64,000 nt of DNA from Exiguobacterium artemiae 255-15 (GTDB lineage Bacteria > Bacillota > Bacilli > Exiguobacteriales > Exiguobacteriaceae). Made by a program: the position numbers and the translations under genes. Location of the stretch: assembly GCF_000019905.1 (NCBI RefSeq), contig NC_010556.1, forward strand, positions 1,576,001 to 1,640,000. Reading direction: 5' to 3'. Positions 8,832 to 16,592 of this stretch are shown in pieces. The notes below the pieces were generated by a model, which was not told where the DNA came from, did not search any database, and was given only the letters and a program-made list of their open reading frames with translations. Numbering within the stretch: the first letter of the stretch is position 1; every line of letters starts with the position of its first letter.

Positions 8832-9425
8832 TTATGCGCGTTTACGAAGCGGATTTTTGGACCAGTAAAGATAAAGACCGACCAATCCGGCGATTCCGAT
8901 CAGATACGCCGGGGTGCCGCTGACTTGCATCAGGACGACGGGATTCGGCACGAATTGAATCAAAACCGCTTTGTACGTCGCAAACAAGATGAAGCTGACT
9001 AAAAATTGAAGCCAGACCCGTTTTTTGACGTCACGGATTTTCGGCGACGTGATTAGAATCGACATCGCATCAATCAGGAATAAGGCGATGATCGAAAATA
9101 AAATGTAATCTGCGAGAGCGAACTGGAAGATTCCATCGATTCCTTCGATGAAGATAAACATCAAAATCGTCGAGATATAATTCCGGGTCCAGCGCTTCTG
9201 AGTTTCGTTCCGCCGCAATTCCGGAATCTCGGCAATCATTTGATTCAACCGTTCTTCCGGTAATTGTCCGTGGACGGTTTCAAACGGTTTTTGCAAGCGC
9301 TGGGCTTCATACAGATCCGCTTGGAGACGGCGTTCGATATCCGTCCGTTCCGGTTCTTCGACGTTCAGGTTCAACCGTGGTAACAATGACTCCAAAATAC
9401 GTGTGTTGGCTTTAGTAAGTTTCAA
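8832..9425 (-). CDS. Small membrane protein, DUF1129-like
   Basis: A 197-residue protein. The helical, charged N-terminal part (1-80) begins KLTKANTRILESLLPRL. It is followed by about five hydrophobic segments between residue 85 and 192. The combination of an N-terminal LT-x-x-N-x-x-x-x-x-x-L pattern with a membrane C-terminus resembles DUF1129 proteins of Firmicutes, whose role is unknown; this link is tentative. It starts with TTG at 9425, seven bases after AAGGGGG. No ATG in the first 60 codons has an equally good site. Confidence 0.65.
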   Translation of the reverse strand: MKLTKANTRILESLLPRLNLNVEEPERTDIERRLQADLYEAQRLQKPFETVHGQLPEERLNQMIAEIPELRRNETQKRWTRNYISTILMFIFIEGIDGIFQFALADYILFSIIALFLIDAMSILITSPKIRDVKKRVWLQFLVSFILFATYKAVLIQFVPNPVVLMQVSGTPAYLIGIAGLVGLYLYWSKNPLRKRA

Positions 9426-9570
9426 GCGAGATCCCCCTTTTTCACGTTTAAGTATACCGGTTTCAAGGAAAAAAAGACTACTGGGAAGATGACGATTACT
9501 TGACGAATCACGAATAAATATTCAGAATAGTTAAAAAGGTGACACAATTTCCAGAAAAGGAGGGATACAG

Positions 9571-9720
9571 ATGTACCAAACCTTGACGAATACGGCGCTG
9601 ATCGCTTTACTGACGAGCGTCGGGATTGCCCTGCCGTTGGCACATACCGAAAAAGAGGCACAGGAGCCGATCCCGTTACAAACGAACCAGACGGATGCTG
9701 AATCAGCAACGACCGAATAA
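9571..9720 (+). CDS. Small exported or membrane-anchored peptide, 49 residues
   Basis: A 49-codon gene (MYQTLTNTALIALLTSVGIA...) with an excellent AGGAGGG six bases before the ATG and a dedicated terminator. Residues 7-24 are hydrophobic and could be an uncleaved anchor or a signal peptide ending at PLAHT. The rest is hydrophilic and rich in Glu, Gln and Thr. No family is recognised. It is convergent with the PP2C-like gene. Confidence 0.75.
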   Translation: MYQTLTNTALIALLTSVGIALPLAHTEKEAQEPIPLQTNQTDAESATTE

Positions 9721-9770
9721 AAGCATGACCCCTTTCCCTGATCAACGGAAAAGACGGGTCATGCTTTTAT
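9719..9770. terminator. Bidirectional terminator
   Basis: 13-bp perfect stem AAAAGCATGACCC / GGGTCATGCTTTT (9719-9731 and 9756-9768). The T-rich tails suit both the 49-residue peptide gene and the PP2C-like gene. Confidence 0.9.
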
Positions 9771-10558
9771 TATTTTGCATTTCCAGGCATTGTCACATGC
9801 TCCTCCACCTTGACCGTCCAGGCCAAGATGGTCGTGCTGTCCCGAACACCGAGCTGCTTGATTGTCGTCAGTAACGTCTCAACGCCAGCCGTTGAAGTGT
9901 TCAGAATCGTTTCCATCTGTTTTCCGTCCTGAAACGGGGCTCCCGGACATTCAATCAATCCGTCCGTCGTCAACAACAGCTGATTGGTTCCCCGACGTAA
10001 TTCACGAATCCCCCGCCCGTAACACGGAACCGGTAAATCAAATGTATTGACCCGTCCAATCCATTCAAAAAATTGCCGCTCGTTTAACTTGTATTGCAGA
10101 TGTTTACTTAAATCAGGATGGAAGAGATAAGCGACGACATCACCGACCGATAACCACCAGACATATTTTCCTTTCCGGACAAGAAACAGACAGGCGGTCT
10201 CGCCCTGTACGTCTTGACAGGCGGACCGGAAGGCTTCGTTTTGCAACAAGGATACGACCTGCTGTTCGAGCGTGGAGAACATCGTTTCTAGAGGTTCATT
10301 CAGGATCCGCTCAATTTTCGCACGATGCGCGGTAAAGTAGTCGGTCAATAAGACGGCACTTTCCGCCGTATCATGCGCGTCGAGGAGCATGGTCCATTCC
10401 CAGTCCCCCCCGATCCAGACGACACAACCGTCTTCATTTTTAGTCTGTCCGGAACGGCTGCATCCTCCGAATCGTCCGACCGTGATCGGTCCGACCGATT
10501 CAATGGAGATGACATCGACGAATGGTGTTTCATTGCCTACCCAAACCAAATCCGTCAT
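9770..10558 (-). CDS. PP2C-like serine/threonine phosphatase domain protein
   Basis: A 262-residue protein with the PPM/PP2C layout. It has SGQTKNEDGCVVW near residue 40 (the conserved N-x-D), DAHDTAES in place of the usual DGHG motif, SVGDVVAYL around residue 140, and TTDGLIECPG near residue 205. Family members remove phosphate from Ser/Thr residues using two metal ions. The change from DGHG to DAHD keeps both Asp and His, so activity remains possible. The start at 10558 follows AAAGGGG; a TTG seven codons earlier overlaps that site and is less likely. Confidence 0.75.
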   Translation of the reverse strand: MTDLVWVGNETPFVDVISIESVGPITVGRFGGCSRSGQTKNEDGCVVWIGGDWEWTMLLDAHDTAESAVLLTDYFTAHRAKIERILNEPLETMFSTLEQQVVSLLQNEAFRSACQDVQGETACLFLVRKGKYVWWLSVGDVVAYLFHPDLSKHLQYKLNERQFFEWIGRVNTFDLPVPCYGRGIRELRRGTNQLLLTTDGLIECPGAPFQDGKQMETILNTSTAGVETLLTTIKQLGVRDSTTILAWTVKVEEHVTMPGNAK

Positions 10559-10624
10559 TTCTGTTGTGGCCCCTTTCAATCTGTTTGTTCACTGCCCGGT
10601 CATCCGCCCTCGTGACACGACCGG

Positions 10625-11551
10625 TTAAGGGGTCGTGACAAAAGGTTGAACGAACAAACGCAGACGTTTTTCGTAATTCCCAGCATTTTCGGAATAGGTC
10701 ATGCCGTGACCCGCTCCGCGGACCGGATACAGTTGTTTGATCCCGGGTTTTGCCTGATACAGCTCATAGACCATCCGCGGGGGAACGATCTTGTCCCCCG
10801 TTCCCTGGATGAACAACGTCGGCACCATGATCCGGCTCGTCTGCCGCGTGACGGAAACATCCCCGTAAAAGAAGTCCTGCTCAACTTTATTCAAGATACT
10901 TGCCGCAGCAAGCGACGGACCGGCCGGATACGACAGATTTGCTTGTGCAAGAGACTGGAGCCAATCGTCCAGACGGGCATATGCGCCTTCGGCAATGACG
11001 ACCTTGACTTGTTTTGGAACGGTCGGTTCTCCTGCTGCGAGCAATGCCGTCGCCCCTCCGACACCCAGTCCGTGATAAATGATGTGACGCGTTCCGGTCT
11101 CCTCAATCAATTGATTGGTCCACTCGATCAGATCCAGCCGGTCAAGCCAACCATAGTTCAATGGTCCTTTGCTGCCTCCCTGACCGCGGCGGTCCGGAAC
11201 AAATACGTTGTATCCGAGCTGTTCCTGATAAAAGCGGATGAGCGGTTCCGTTTCGGAGGAACCGAGGCGGACATCATCAGCAAGGAGCACCACCGTCTTG
11301 TCGGAAGCGGGAGAAGCGGGCAGGTAACGGCCGACGCGCGCTTCCCCGGTCGTCTTTAATTGGATGGTTTTCAGATCCTGCCGCTTCATCCATGCCTGAT
11401 CCGCTGTGTCCGGATTGGTTGGCTTCGCAGGGAGGAGACGAGAGCGGTCAGACGCTTTTGTTAAAGTTTGCTGTAACCGGTAGCCGTCATATCCGATCAG
11501 ACCTCCGATTCCGAAAAGAATCAGCAAGAGTATCAAAATCCATTTGCGCAC
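10625..11551 (-). CDS. Alpha/beta hydrolase-fold protein lacking the nucleophile Ser
   Basis: A 308-residue membrane-anchored protein. One hydrophobic segment (4-20) is followed by an extracytoplasmic alpha/beta hydrolase domain. The fold is clear: VPDRRGQGGS at 118-127, the nucleophile elbow at 161-165, Asp in GTGDKIVPP and His in GAGHGMTY. The elbow reads G-L-G-V-G, so the usual Ser is Gly163 (codon GGT at 11065..11063, one base from AGT). Asp and His of the triad remain. The protein may be inactive as a hydrolase, or have a different role. The likely start is GTG at 11551, eight bases after AGGAG; the ATG at 11572 overlaps no such site. Confidence 0.8.
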   Translation of the reverse strand: MRKWILILLLILFGIGGLIGYDGYRLQQTLTKASDRSRLLPAKPTNPDTADQAWMKRQDLKTIQLKTTGEARVGRYLPASPASDKTVVLLADDVRLGSSETEPLIRFYQEQLGYNVFVPDRRGQGGSKGPLNYGWLDRLDLIEWTNQLIEETGTRHIIYHGLGVGGATALLAAGEPTVPKQVKVVIAEGAYARLDDWLQSLAQANLSYPAGPSLAAASILNKVEQDFFYGDVSVTRQTSRIMVPTLFIQGTGDKIVPPRMVYELYQAKPGIKQLYPVRGAGHGMTYSENAGNYEKRLRLFVQPFVTTP

Positions 11552-11588
11552 CACGTTCACTCCTTTTGTCATCTGTTTCTTTCAGAAG

Positions 11589-13043
11589 CTATTCGTCATC
11601 CGACAGCCGTGTCCCTGCCGGTGAAGCCGGTGGTTTGAGAAATGTCTGTTGATACCAACGCAGTACGTCTTCAAACTCTTCCTGTGTAAAGTAACCGGCA
11701 TGAAAAACAGTTGAACCGCGTAACGTAAGATGAAACTTCAGAATATCTTTGTGTTCCAGAAAACGGGACACGTGACTCGAGAAGGCTTCAATCTTGAGGC
11801 GCGGCGCATAAATCGTTTCCCGGTTGACGAGTTCCTTGCGGAGGACAAACAAATCATCCTGATGCCCGTAACGGGTGTTTTGATAGCCCGACCGTGCGAC
11901 CGCGTAATAAACAGGCAACAGCAGAAGAAACGGTAATCCGAAATATCGGAATGGTTCCGGTAACGTATAGAGCATCGCCCCGTTCAACAGAAGTAACCCC
12001 AGACTGTAGCCGAGCAGCGGCCAACGGACGATGTAAACAAATCCCCGTTCGACAGCTCGTTTCTGCGGATTTTGCAATTGAAACCGCGGTAAAAACCGAC
12101 TCAAAAAATCGTCGATCTCACTCGTGCGGATAAACGGGTGCAAGAGCAGCTTCTCTTCTTCACCGCTTGCCGAGATAATGTGTAACGAGAGGTGCGCCCG
12201 TTTCAAACGCCGCTTGATCCAGCTTTCCTCGATGACCAGCGCCTGCACCTTATCTTGATGAAAGACGATTTCCGTCCGGTTCAAGAGGCCGTATCCAATC
12301 GTCATCCGCTGTTTATCACGCGTCGCCCGGAAAGAACCGTACCGGAGGACGAATACTAAAATCGAGCCAAGGTAAATCAAGAGTAAAAGCATTCCGCCGA
12401 GAATCAGCAAAATCATAAGTGATAAATGCAACAATTCGTCAAACGCCCGGCTGATGTAAGGCTCGATGAACCGGTTGGCGAACTGATAGACGGCTCCGAA
12501 TCCGACGAGTGCAAGACCGAGCCGGCCGGATAATGCCCCTGCTGTCACTAAATCCTTTAAGCCGACCGTATAAGTGACGGCTGTCTCCGCATTTTCCGCG
12601 GATGGCAAGACCGCTGTTCCGATCGTCGATTTCAATTGTTTGGCAAACTCGAGCCGAACCCCTTTTAATTCGACTTCCGGTTTGCCGCTGTCGGATGACG
12701 TTTCGACCGCCAGTGTCGCCAAACCGAGAATCCACTCGAGCAGATTTTGATTGATGCCGATTGACTCGATCCGCTGACGTTGCGTCGTCCGCTCACTTTT
12801 TCGGAAAATCCCTTTATTGACCCGAATCGTTTGTTCATCAATCGTAAACGTATAAAAGTACCAGGATATGATACCGAACACGAGTAACAGAAAACTGATG
12901 ACCACGACACCAATCATCGTATATATGCCGAATCCGTCATTTTTTAAATCATTGAACAGGATGACGGCAATCGGAATGACGAGTGATCGGAGCTGCGTCA
13001 ACGTCGTCATTAAGATGAACAAGGGGTGGACCCTCCGTGTCAT
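11589..13043 (-). CDS. ydbT: YdbT, PH-domain membrane protein
   Basis: A 484-residue membrane protein with three YdbT-type bacterial PH (bPH_2, formerly DUF304) domains separated by membrane segment pairs. The first domain, around 70-140, has TIDEQTIRVNKGIFRKSERT...RIESI; the others are around 245-310 and 395-465. B. subtilis YdbT has 493 residues. There ydbS-ydbT belongs to the SigW envelope-stress regulon and was reported to protect against a bacteriocin. The gene overlaps ydbS by ATGA, so translation is coupled. Its ATG follows AGGAGGAG. Confidence 0.9.
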   Translation of the reverse strand: MTRRVHPLFILMTTLTQLRSLVIPIAVILFNDLKNDGFGIYTMIGVVVISFLLLVFGIISWYFYTFTIDEQTIRVNKGIFRKSERTTQRQRIESIGINQNLLEWILGLATLAVETSSDSGKPEVELKGVRLEFAKQLKSTIGTAVLPSAENAETAVTYTVGLKDLVTAGALSGRLGLALVGFGAVYQFANRFIEPYISRAFDELLHLSLMILLILGGMLLLLIYLGSILVFVLRYGSFRATRDKQRMTIGYGLLNRTEIVFHQDKVQALVIEESWIKRRLKRAHLSLHIISASGEEEKLLLHPFIRTSEIDDFLSRFLPRFQLQNPQKRAVERGFVYIVRWPLLGYSLGLLLLNGAMLYTLPEPFRYFGLPFLLLLPVYYAVARSGYQNTRYGHQDDLFVLRKELVNRETIYAPRLKIEAFSSHVSRFLEHKDILKFHLTLRGSTVFHAGYFTQEEFEDVLRWYQQTFLKPPASPAGTRLSDDE

Positions 13044-13543
13044 AACGACTCCTCCTCCTGTTCCTCGAGTTTCGCGAATCGTTCAATCCGTTGCCGTAAG
13101 ATGCCGGCTTGCGTGACCTCAAGTCCGGGTAACTCAATTTGCCCGGACGCCGTATGCACGCTCATATTCATCAGCTTCAAGCGGCGGAGCAACGGGCCGG
13201 ACGACGTATCGATGATTTGTACTTTGACCAGTGGTGTCACAACATGTCGTAAGATAAAGATTCCGAATTCGACGACTAAAAATTCATCATCGACCCGGTA
13301 TTTAAAATACCGTTGTCTCATCTTCGGGACGTATACGAACTGAAGCAAAAAGAATCCTGTCCACAAACCGGTCAGAATCCACATCCACCAGGGAGATAAA
13401 TCCAGCCACTTGATCTGAACCACGGTCGCCGTTCCGATGAGCAACAGATAAATGGTATACTTAATGCCGACGTATTGACGTTCGGCGGTTATCGAGGCAC
13501 GTGGCAAGTGTTGCCAGTCCCCGGTCGGTTGATTTGGTTGCAT
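13040..13543 (-). CDS. ydbS: YdbS, PH-domain membrane protein
   Basis: A 167-residue protein. Two membrane segments (about 25-70) are followed by one YdbT-type PH domain (YRVDDEFLVVEFGIFILRHVV...). It is close in length to B. subtilis YdbS (159) and is followed by ydbT with a 4-base overlap, the same order as in Bacillus. The start at 13543 (MQPNQPTGDW) has AGGGG five bases upstream; in-frame ATGs further upstream lack ribosome binding sites. Confidence 0.88.
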   Translation of the reverse strand: MQPNQPTGDWQHLPRASITAERQYVGIKYTIYLLLIGTATVVQIKWLDLSPWWMWILTGLWTGFFLLQFVYVPKMRQRYFKYRVDDEFLVVEFGIFILRHVVTPLVKVQIIDTSSGPLLRRLKLMNMSVHTASGQIELPGLEVTQAGILRQRIERFAKLEEQEEESL

Positions 13544-13613
13544 CCAATCCCCTGCCTTTCCTTTTTTCATACGGGAAGAGACTTGCTCAAGTTTCACTGT
13601 CATCAAACAGACG

Positions 13614-13643
13614 TTGACATTTCGTTGTGAATCATCGCATATA
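13614..13643 (+). promoter_or_regulatory. Candidate promoter of the 151-residue hypothetical gene
   Basis: A perfect -35 TTGACA (13614-13619) is followed after 18 bases by CATATA (13638-13643), 34 bp before the gene start. The -10 is imperfect. Confidence 0.5.
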
Positions 13644-13676
13644 TAAGAGAGTAGAAATGTATTTCAAGGAGGAACC

Positions 13677-14132
13677 ATGCTAACATTTGAAGAAAAATTA
13701 AACATCATCGAGACTTTCCCGCAACTTGTCCGGAAAGAAGTCTCGCTTAACCGTGTCAATTTCCACTTCCCGGAGAGTCAGTTCGAGAAAAAAATCGTCG
13801 TCTATCATCTTCACCCGAACGGCAACGGTTTTGTCTACGCTGCAGGATTACCGGGATATGAGACGGACCGGAAAGGTTTCGTCAACATTCGTGAATTCTC
13901 CGAGCCCGCTTTAATCCTCTTGTTACAAGATGCGATCAAAGCGCTAGAGACAGTCGAAACGGTCGAAACGCTGGAAGAAACGTGGATCAACGACAACCAG
14001 TTCGAATTGACGTTATTAAACGAAGACCTCGATACTTGGTTGGTGTACGCGGGCGACTTGCTTGACGGAGCGTTCAATTCGTATAAAGAAGCAGCGAACT
14101 ACCTTGAAGAAGAAGGATTCCGCCGCAAATAA
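13677..14132 (+). CDS. Conserved Firmicutes protein of unknown function
   Basis: A 151-residue soluble acidic protein. I recall similar proteins in Bacillus and Staphylococcus, with the stretch RVNFHFPES...VVYHLHPNGNGFVY and a C-terminal D-x-W-x-V-Y-A-G, but no function has been assigned to them that I know. The ribosome binding site is AAGGAGG. It is monocistronic and convergent with ohrR. Confidence 0.75.
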   Translation: MLTFEEKLNIIETFPQLVRKEVSLNRVNFHFPESQFEKKIVVYHLHPNGNGFVYAAGLPGYETDRKGFVNIREFSEPALILLLQDAIKALETVETVETLEETWINDNQFELTLLNEDLDTWLVYAGDLLDGAFNSYKEAANYLEEEGFRRK

Positions 14133-14138
14133 ATAGTC

Positions 14139-14175
14139 AAAATGAACGGGACTGTCAATCAGTCCCGTTCATTTT
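14139..14175. terminator. Bidirectional terminator overlapping the ohrR stop codon
   Basis: 14-bp perfect stem AATGAACGGGACTG / CAGTCCCGTTCATT (14141-14154 and 14160-14173), with T tails in both directions. The ohrR stop codon (14155-14157) lies in the loop. Confidence 0.9.
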
Positions 14176-14589
14176 TATGGTCAGGCGATTTAATGTCTGC
14201 TTGACCAGTTCCATGTCTTCGTCCGATACACCCAGTAATTCTTTTAAAGCCAGCGGAATTTGTTCGGCCTCATTTCGAAGGGCTTGACCGTTTGCCGTCA
14301 ACGTGATTTGGATATGACGTTCGTCCACCGGATTTTTGACCCGTTCGACTAAACCGGAAGCTTCTAATTTTTTTAACAAGGGCGTTAACGTACCTGAGTC
14401 GAGATGCAATCGCTCTCCGACCGCTTTTAACGATTGTTGATCCTGCTCCCACAAGACGAGCATGACGAGATATTGCGGATAGGTTAATCCGAGCGGCTCC
14501 AGCAACGGACGGTATCGTTTCGTGATTTCACGGGAAATCGCATAAAACGGAAAACAGAGTTGTTCTTCAAGCAATAAGGGATTCGACAT
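14155..14589 (-). CDS. ohrR: OhrR, organic-peroxide sensing MarR-family repressor
   Basis: A 144-residue winged-helix repressor. The N-terminal redox Cys12 lies in EEQLCFPFYA, matching the single sensing Cys (Cys15) of B. subtilis OhrR. The DNA-binding part has RLHLDSGTLTPLLKKLEASGLV and the wing DERHIQI. Oxidation of the Cys by organic hydroperoxides releases the repressor. It has only this one Cys, as in 1-Cys type OhrR proteins. It is divergent from ohr with a perfect palindromic operator between them, so it probably represses both. The ribosome binding site is AAAGGAGG. Confidence 0.95.
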   Translation of the reverse strand: MSNPLLLEEQLCFPFYAISREITKRYRPLLEPLGLTYPQYLVMLVLWEQDQQSLKAVGERLHLDSGTLTPLLKKLEASGLVERVKNPVDERHIQITLTANGQALRNEAEQIPLALKELLGVSDEDMELVKQTLNRLTIKMNGTD

Positions 14590-14614
14590 ATATATCCTCC
14601 TTTAAGCAAAATAG

Positions 14615-14645
14615 TTGCGTTCTTTTATAGATTGTATACAATCTA
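14615..14645 (+). promoter_or_regulatory. ohr promoter with OhrR operator
   Basis: The perfect 18-bp palindrome TAGATTGTATACAATCTA (14628-14645) has the ATTGTATACAAT core known from OhrR operators in Bacillus. It covers the -10 (TACAAT, 14637-14642) of a promoter whose -35 is TTGCGT (14615-14620) with a 16-base spacer. The same site also lies at the start of ohrR on the other strand. Confidence 0.88.
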
Positions 14646-14694
14646 ATTGTAAGCTACTTAAATTAATCAGCCAACCCGAAAGGAAGTTATCATT

Positions 14695-15117
14695 ATGAAA
14701 CCAATGTTCACATCATCTGCTACAGCTGTCGGAGGCCGTGACGGCCGCGTCGTATCGGAAGACGGTATTTTAGACGTCGCTCTTGCCATGCCTGTACCAG
14801 GATCAAAGAAACAAGCGACAAACCCGGAACAATTATTTGCTGCCGGATACTCTGCTTGTTTTGATTCCGCTTTAAATCTTGTCGCTCGTAAACAAGGAAT
14901 CAAGCATGACGGCAGTGAAGTAACGGCACACGTCACATTGAACGAAGCAACAGACGGATTTACACTTTCAGTGGAACTGGACGTTCTTGTCCGTGGCGTT
15001 TCAGAAGAACAAGCTGCGGAGCTTGGTAAACTTGCCCACAGCGTTTGCCCTTACTCACGCGCAACAGCTGGCAACATTCAGGTCGACATCTTCACACGGA
15101 CGACTGACTCAGAATAA
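14695..15117 (+). CDS. ohr: Ohr, organic hydroperoxide resistance peroxidase
   Basis: A 140-residue Ohr/OsmC-family thiol peroxidase that reduces organic hydroperoxides with dihydrolipoamide-type reductants. The two catalytic cysteines are Cys55 (GYSACFDSAL) and Cys118 (HSVCPYSRAT), and the conserved Arg lies in GGRDGRV. The length is typical. It is divergent from ohrR and closed by its own terminator; codon use is strongly optimised, fitting high expression on induction. The ribosome binding site is AAAGGAAG. Confidence 0.96.
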   Translation: MKPMFTSSATAVGGRDGRVVSEDGILDVALAMPVPGSKKQATNPEQLFAAGYSACFDSALNLVARKQGIKHDGSEVTAHVTLNEATDGFTLSVELDVLVRGVSEEQAAELGKLAHSVCPYSRATAGNIQVDIFTRTTDSE

Positions 15118-15123
15118 GCATAC

Positions 15124-15172
15124 CACTCCTCCTCTTGCTTGGCGTATTTCGCTGACGGGGAGGAGTTTTTAT
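15124..15172 (+). terminator. Terminator of ohr
   Basis: Stem ACTCCTCC / GGAGGAGT (15124-15131 and 15159-15166) followed by T5 and a further T-rich stretch. Confidence 0.8.
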
Positions 15173-15261
15173 TGTTTTTGACGCATATAAGCTTATACTT
15201 CTTGTTTTCTAATTTGTTTTTATATGACGATTACGGTATATGAAATAAATAGGTCTTCTGT

Positions 15262-15295
15262 TTAAAAATCACACTGCCTTTTTCACAGTGTGATT
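15262..15295 (-). terminator. Terminator of the 379-residue hypothetical gene
   Basis: Stem AATCACACTG / CAGTGTGATT (15268-15277 and 15286-15295), followed on the minus strand by a T run. Confidence 0.85.
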
Positions 15296-15319
15296 CCCTG
15301 AATTGTTCGGCTGTTTCGT

Positions 15320-16459
15320 TCATTTTAACTGATTGACGGAAAGGATGACCAATTCTCCGGAGACAATCATATAATAAGCATCCTCGAAACGGTGACGCAC
15401 TGCCTGCTCACCGTCATACACCGTGACCATCGGTTCAGCATCCGTCCCGATCGATTCATGCAGGTAAAACCGGTCGCGCAGCACCCGCTCAAACGGGTCA
15501 CGGTCCAGGTAACGGGCACCCGTCCGCAGATTCATCACTTCATGGTGCTGATCCGACCGGTCATTGACGATGAAAATCGTCGACTCGACATCGTCATAGG
15601 TGAAGTCCAGCGGTTCGAAATCACTCCACCGAATCCGTTCCCGCTCCGTAACGGCCGTTTGTTCCTTGATTTCATAAAACACTTCTTCATTGAGGCGTTC
15701 CGAATAGGCACTAAACACGAGATGGCCGTCCTGTTCGCCCAGGTACTGGACGGTATCCCCTTCCCCGTCGAGCCGCAATAACGTCCGAAAGGACAGGTGT
15801 TCCACGCCTTGCTCGATTTCCGTGACGATCGTCGACAACGGAGCAATCAACAGACTTTCCGAATGGTCAATCGGATCTTCCGGTGAGATGACTCCGCTTT
15901 CCAGCGCATCATAAAAGGAGAACTCATCGAGCCGGGCATTGCAGACGATATAATCGGCATCCGCTAACGTGATGAGGAAAAAATACAGTTCACGGTAGTT
16001 TTCCGTGATACCGTACAACCGTTCATCTTTAATCGGATGCTGACGCGTCGTCTCGACGTCATACAAAAAGGCCGTCGTCCCGTCATCGACATGCAACAGC
16101 ACCATATACCGCTCATTCAGGACCCAGTAGAGCGTCAAATCGCCCCCAAGGCGCCACGAAGCGAGGTGCTCGCTTTTTTCTGAATGCAGGTCAATCGCGA
16201 TTAATTGCGTCTCGCCGCCCTCTTCCCGGTCTTTTTCATTCAGGCAATACACTTTTCCCTTTTTGACGAATGGCCGGGTCGGTCCATGATCCTGCAACAC
16301 TTCAGGCGTCAGATCGACCTGTTCTTGATCTTTTAAATCAAACCGGCTGATATGAAATTGACTGTCGTTGAGTCGGCGGCGGAAATAAACCGATGATGGT
16401 GTGACATGTAAGATATCAGAATGATCAGCTGGCAACGCCCGCGCGTCCAAAATTTCCAT
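15320..16459 (-). CDS. Hypothetical protein, 379 residues
   Basis: I do not recognise this protein. It is soluble and acidic, with no signal peptide. The sequence alternates short hydrophobic strands and turns throughout (for example YFRRRLNDSQFHISRFDL, TQLIAIDLHSEKSEHLAS, TAFLYDVETTRQHPIKDERL). That suggests a beta-propeller-like fold of the WD/YVTN kind; this is an impression from pattern, not a match. The start at 16459 has GGGAGGGG upstream; the open frame extends 61 codons further but through the divergent promoter region. It is divergent from the (p)ppGpp synthetase-like gene. Confidence 0.75.
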   Translation of the reverse strand: MEILDARALPADHSDILHVTPSSVYFRRRLNDSQFHISRFDLKDQEQVDLTPEVLQDHGPTRPFVKKGKVYCLNEKDREEGGETQLIAIDLHSEKSEHLASWRLGGDLTLYWVLNERYMVLLHVDDGTTAFLYDVETTRQHPIKDERLYGITENYRELYFFLITLADADYIVCNARLDEFSFYDALESGVISPEDPIDHSESLLIAPLSTIVTEIEQGVEHLSFRTLLRLDGEGDTVQYLGEQDGHLVFSAYSERLNEEVFYEIKEQTAVTERERIRWSDFEPLDFTYDDVESTIFIVNDRSDQHHEVMNLRTGARYLDRDPFERVLRDRFYLHESIGTDAEPMVTVYDGEQAVRHRFEDAYYMIVSGELVILSVNQLK

Positions 16460-16592
16460 TCTAGCACCCCTCCCAGATGTTCTACTCTGTCTTTCCCACG
16501 AAGCGTCCTCCTTGAAACAGGGTCCTTTCGTGCGTCCATTGAAAACGAATGCTACAATAAAGCAAGAAGAATTGATGAGGAAGGTGAATTCC

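Noticed and set aside
15188-15199. Palindrome TATAAGCTTATA downstream of ohr
   Set aside because: Short, AT-rich, and behind a terminator with no gene to control; likely chance.
16500-16592. Longer N-termini for the alarmone synthetase-like gene (from 16512) and for the divergent gene (to 16642)
   Set aside because: Both would overlap each other and the promoter region; each gene has a better placed start with a ribosome binding site.
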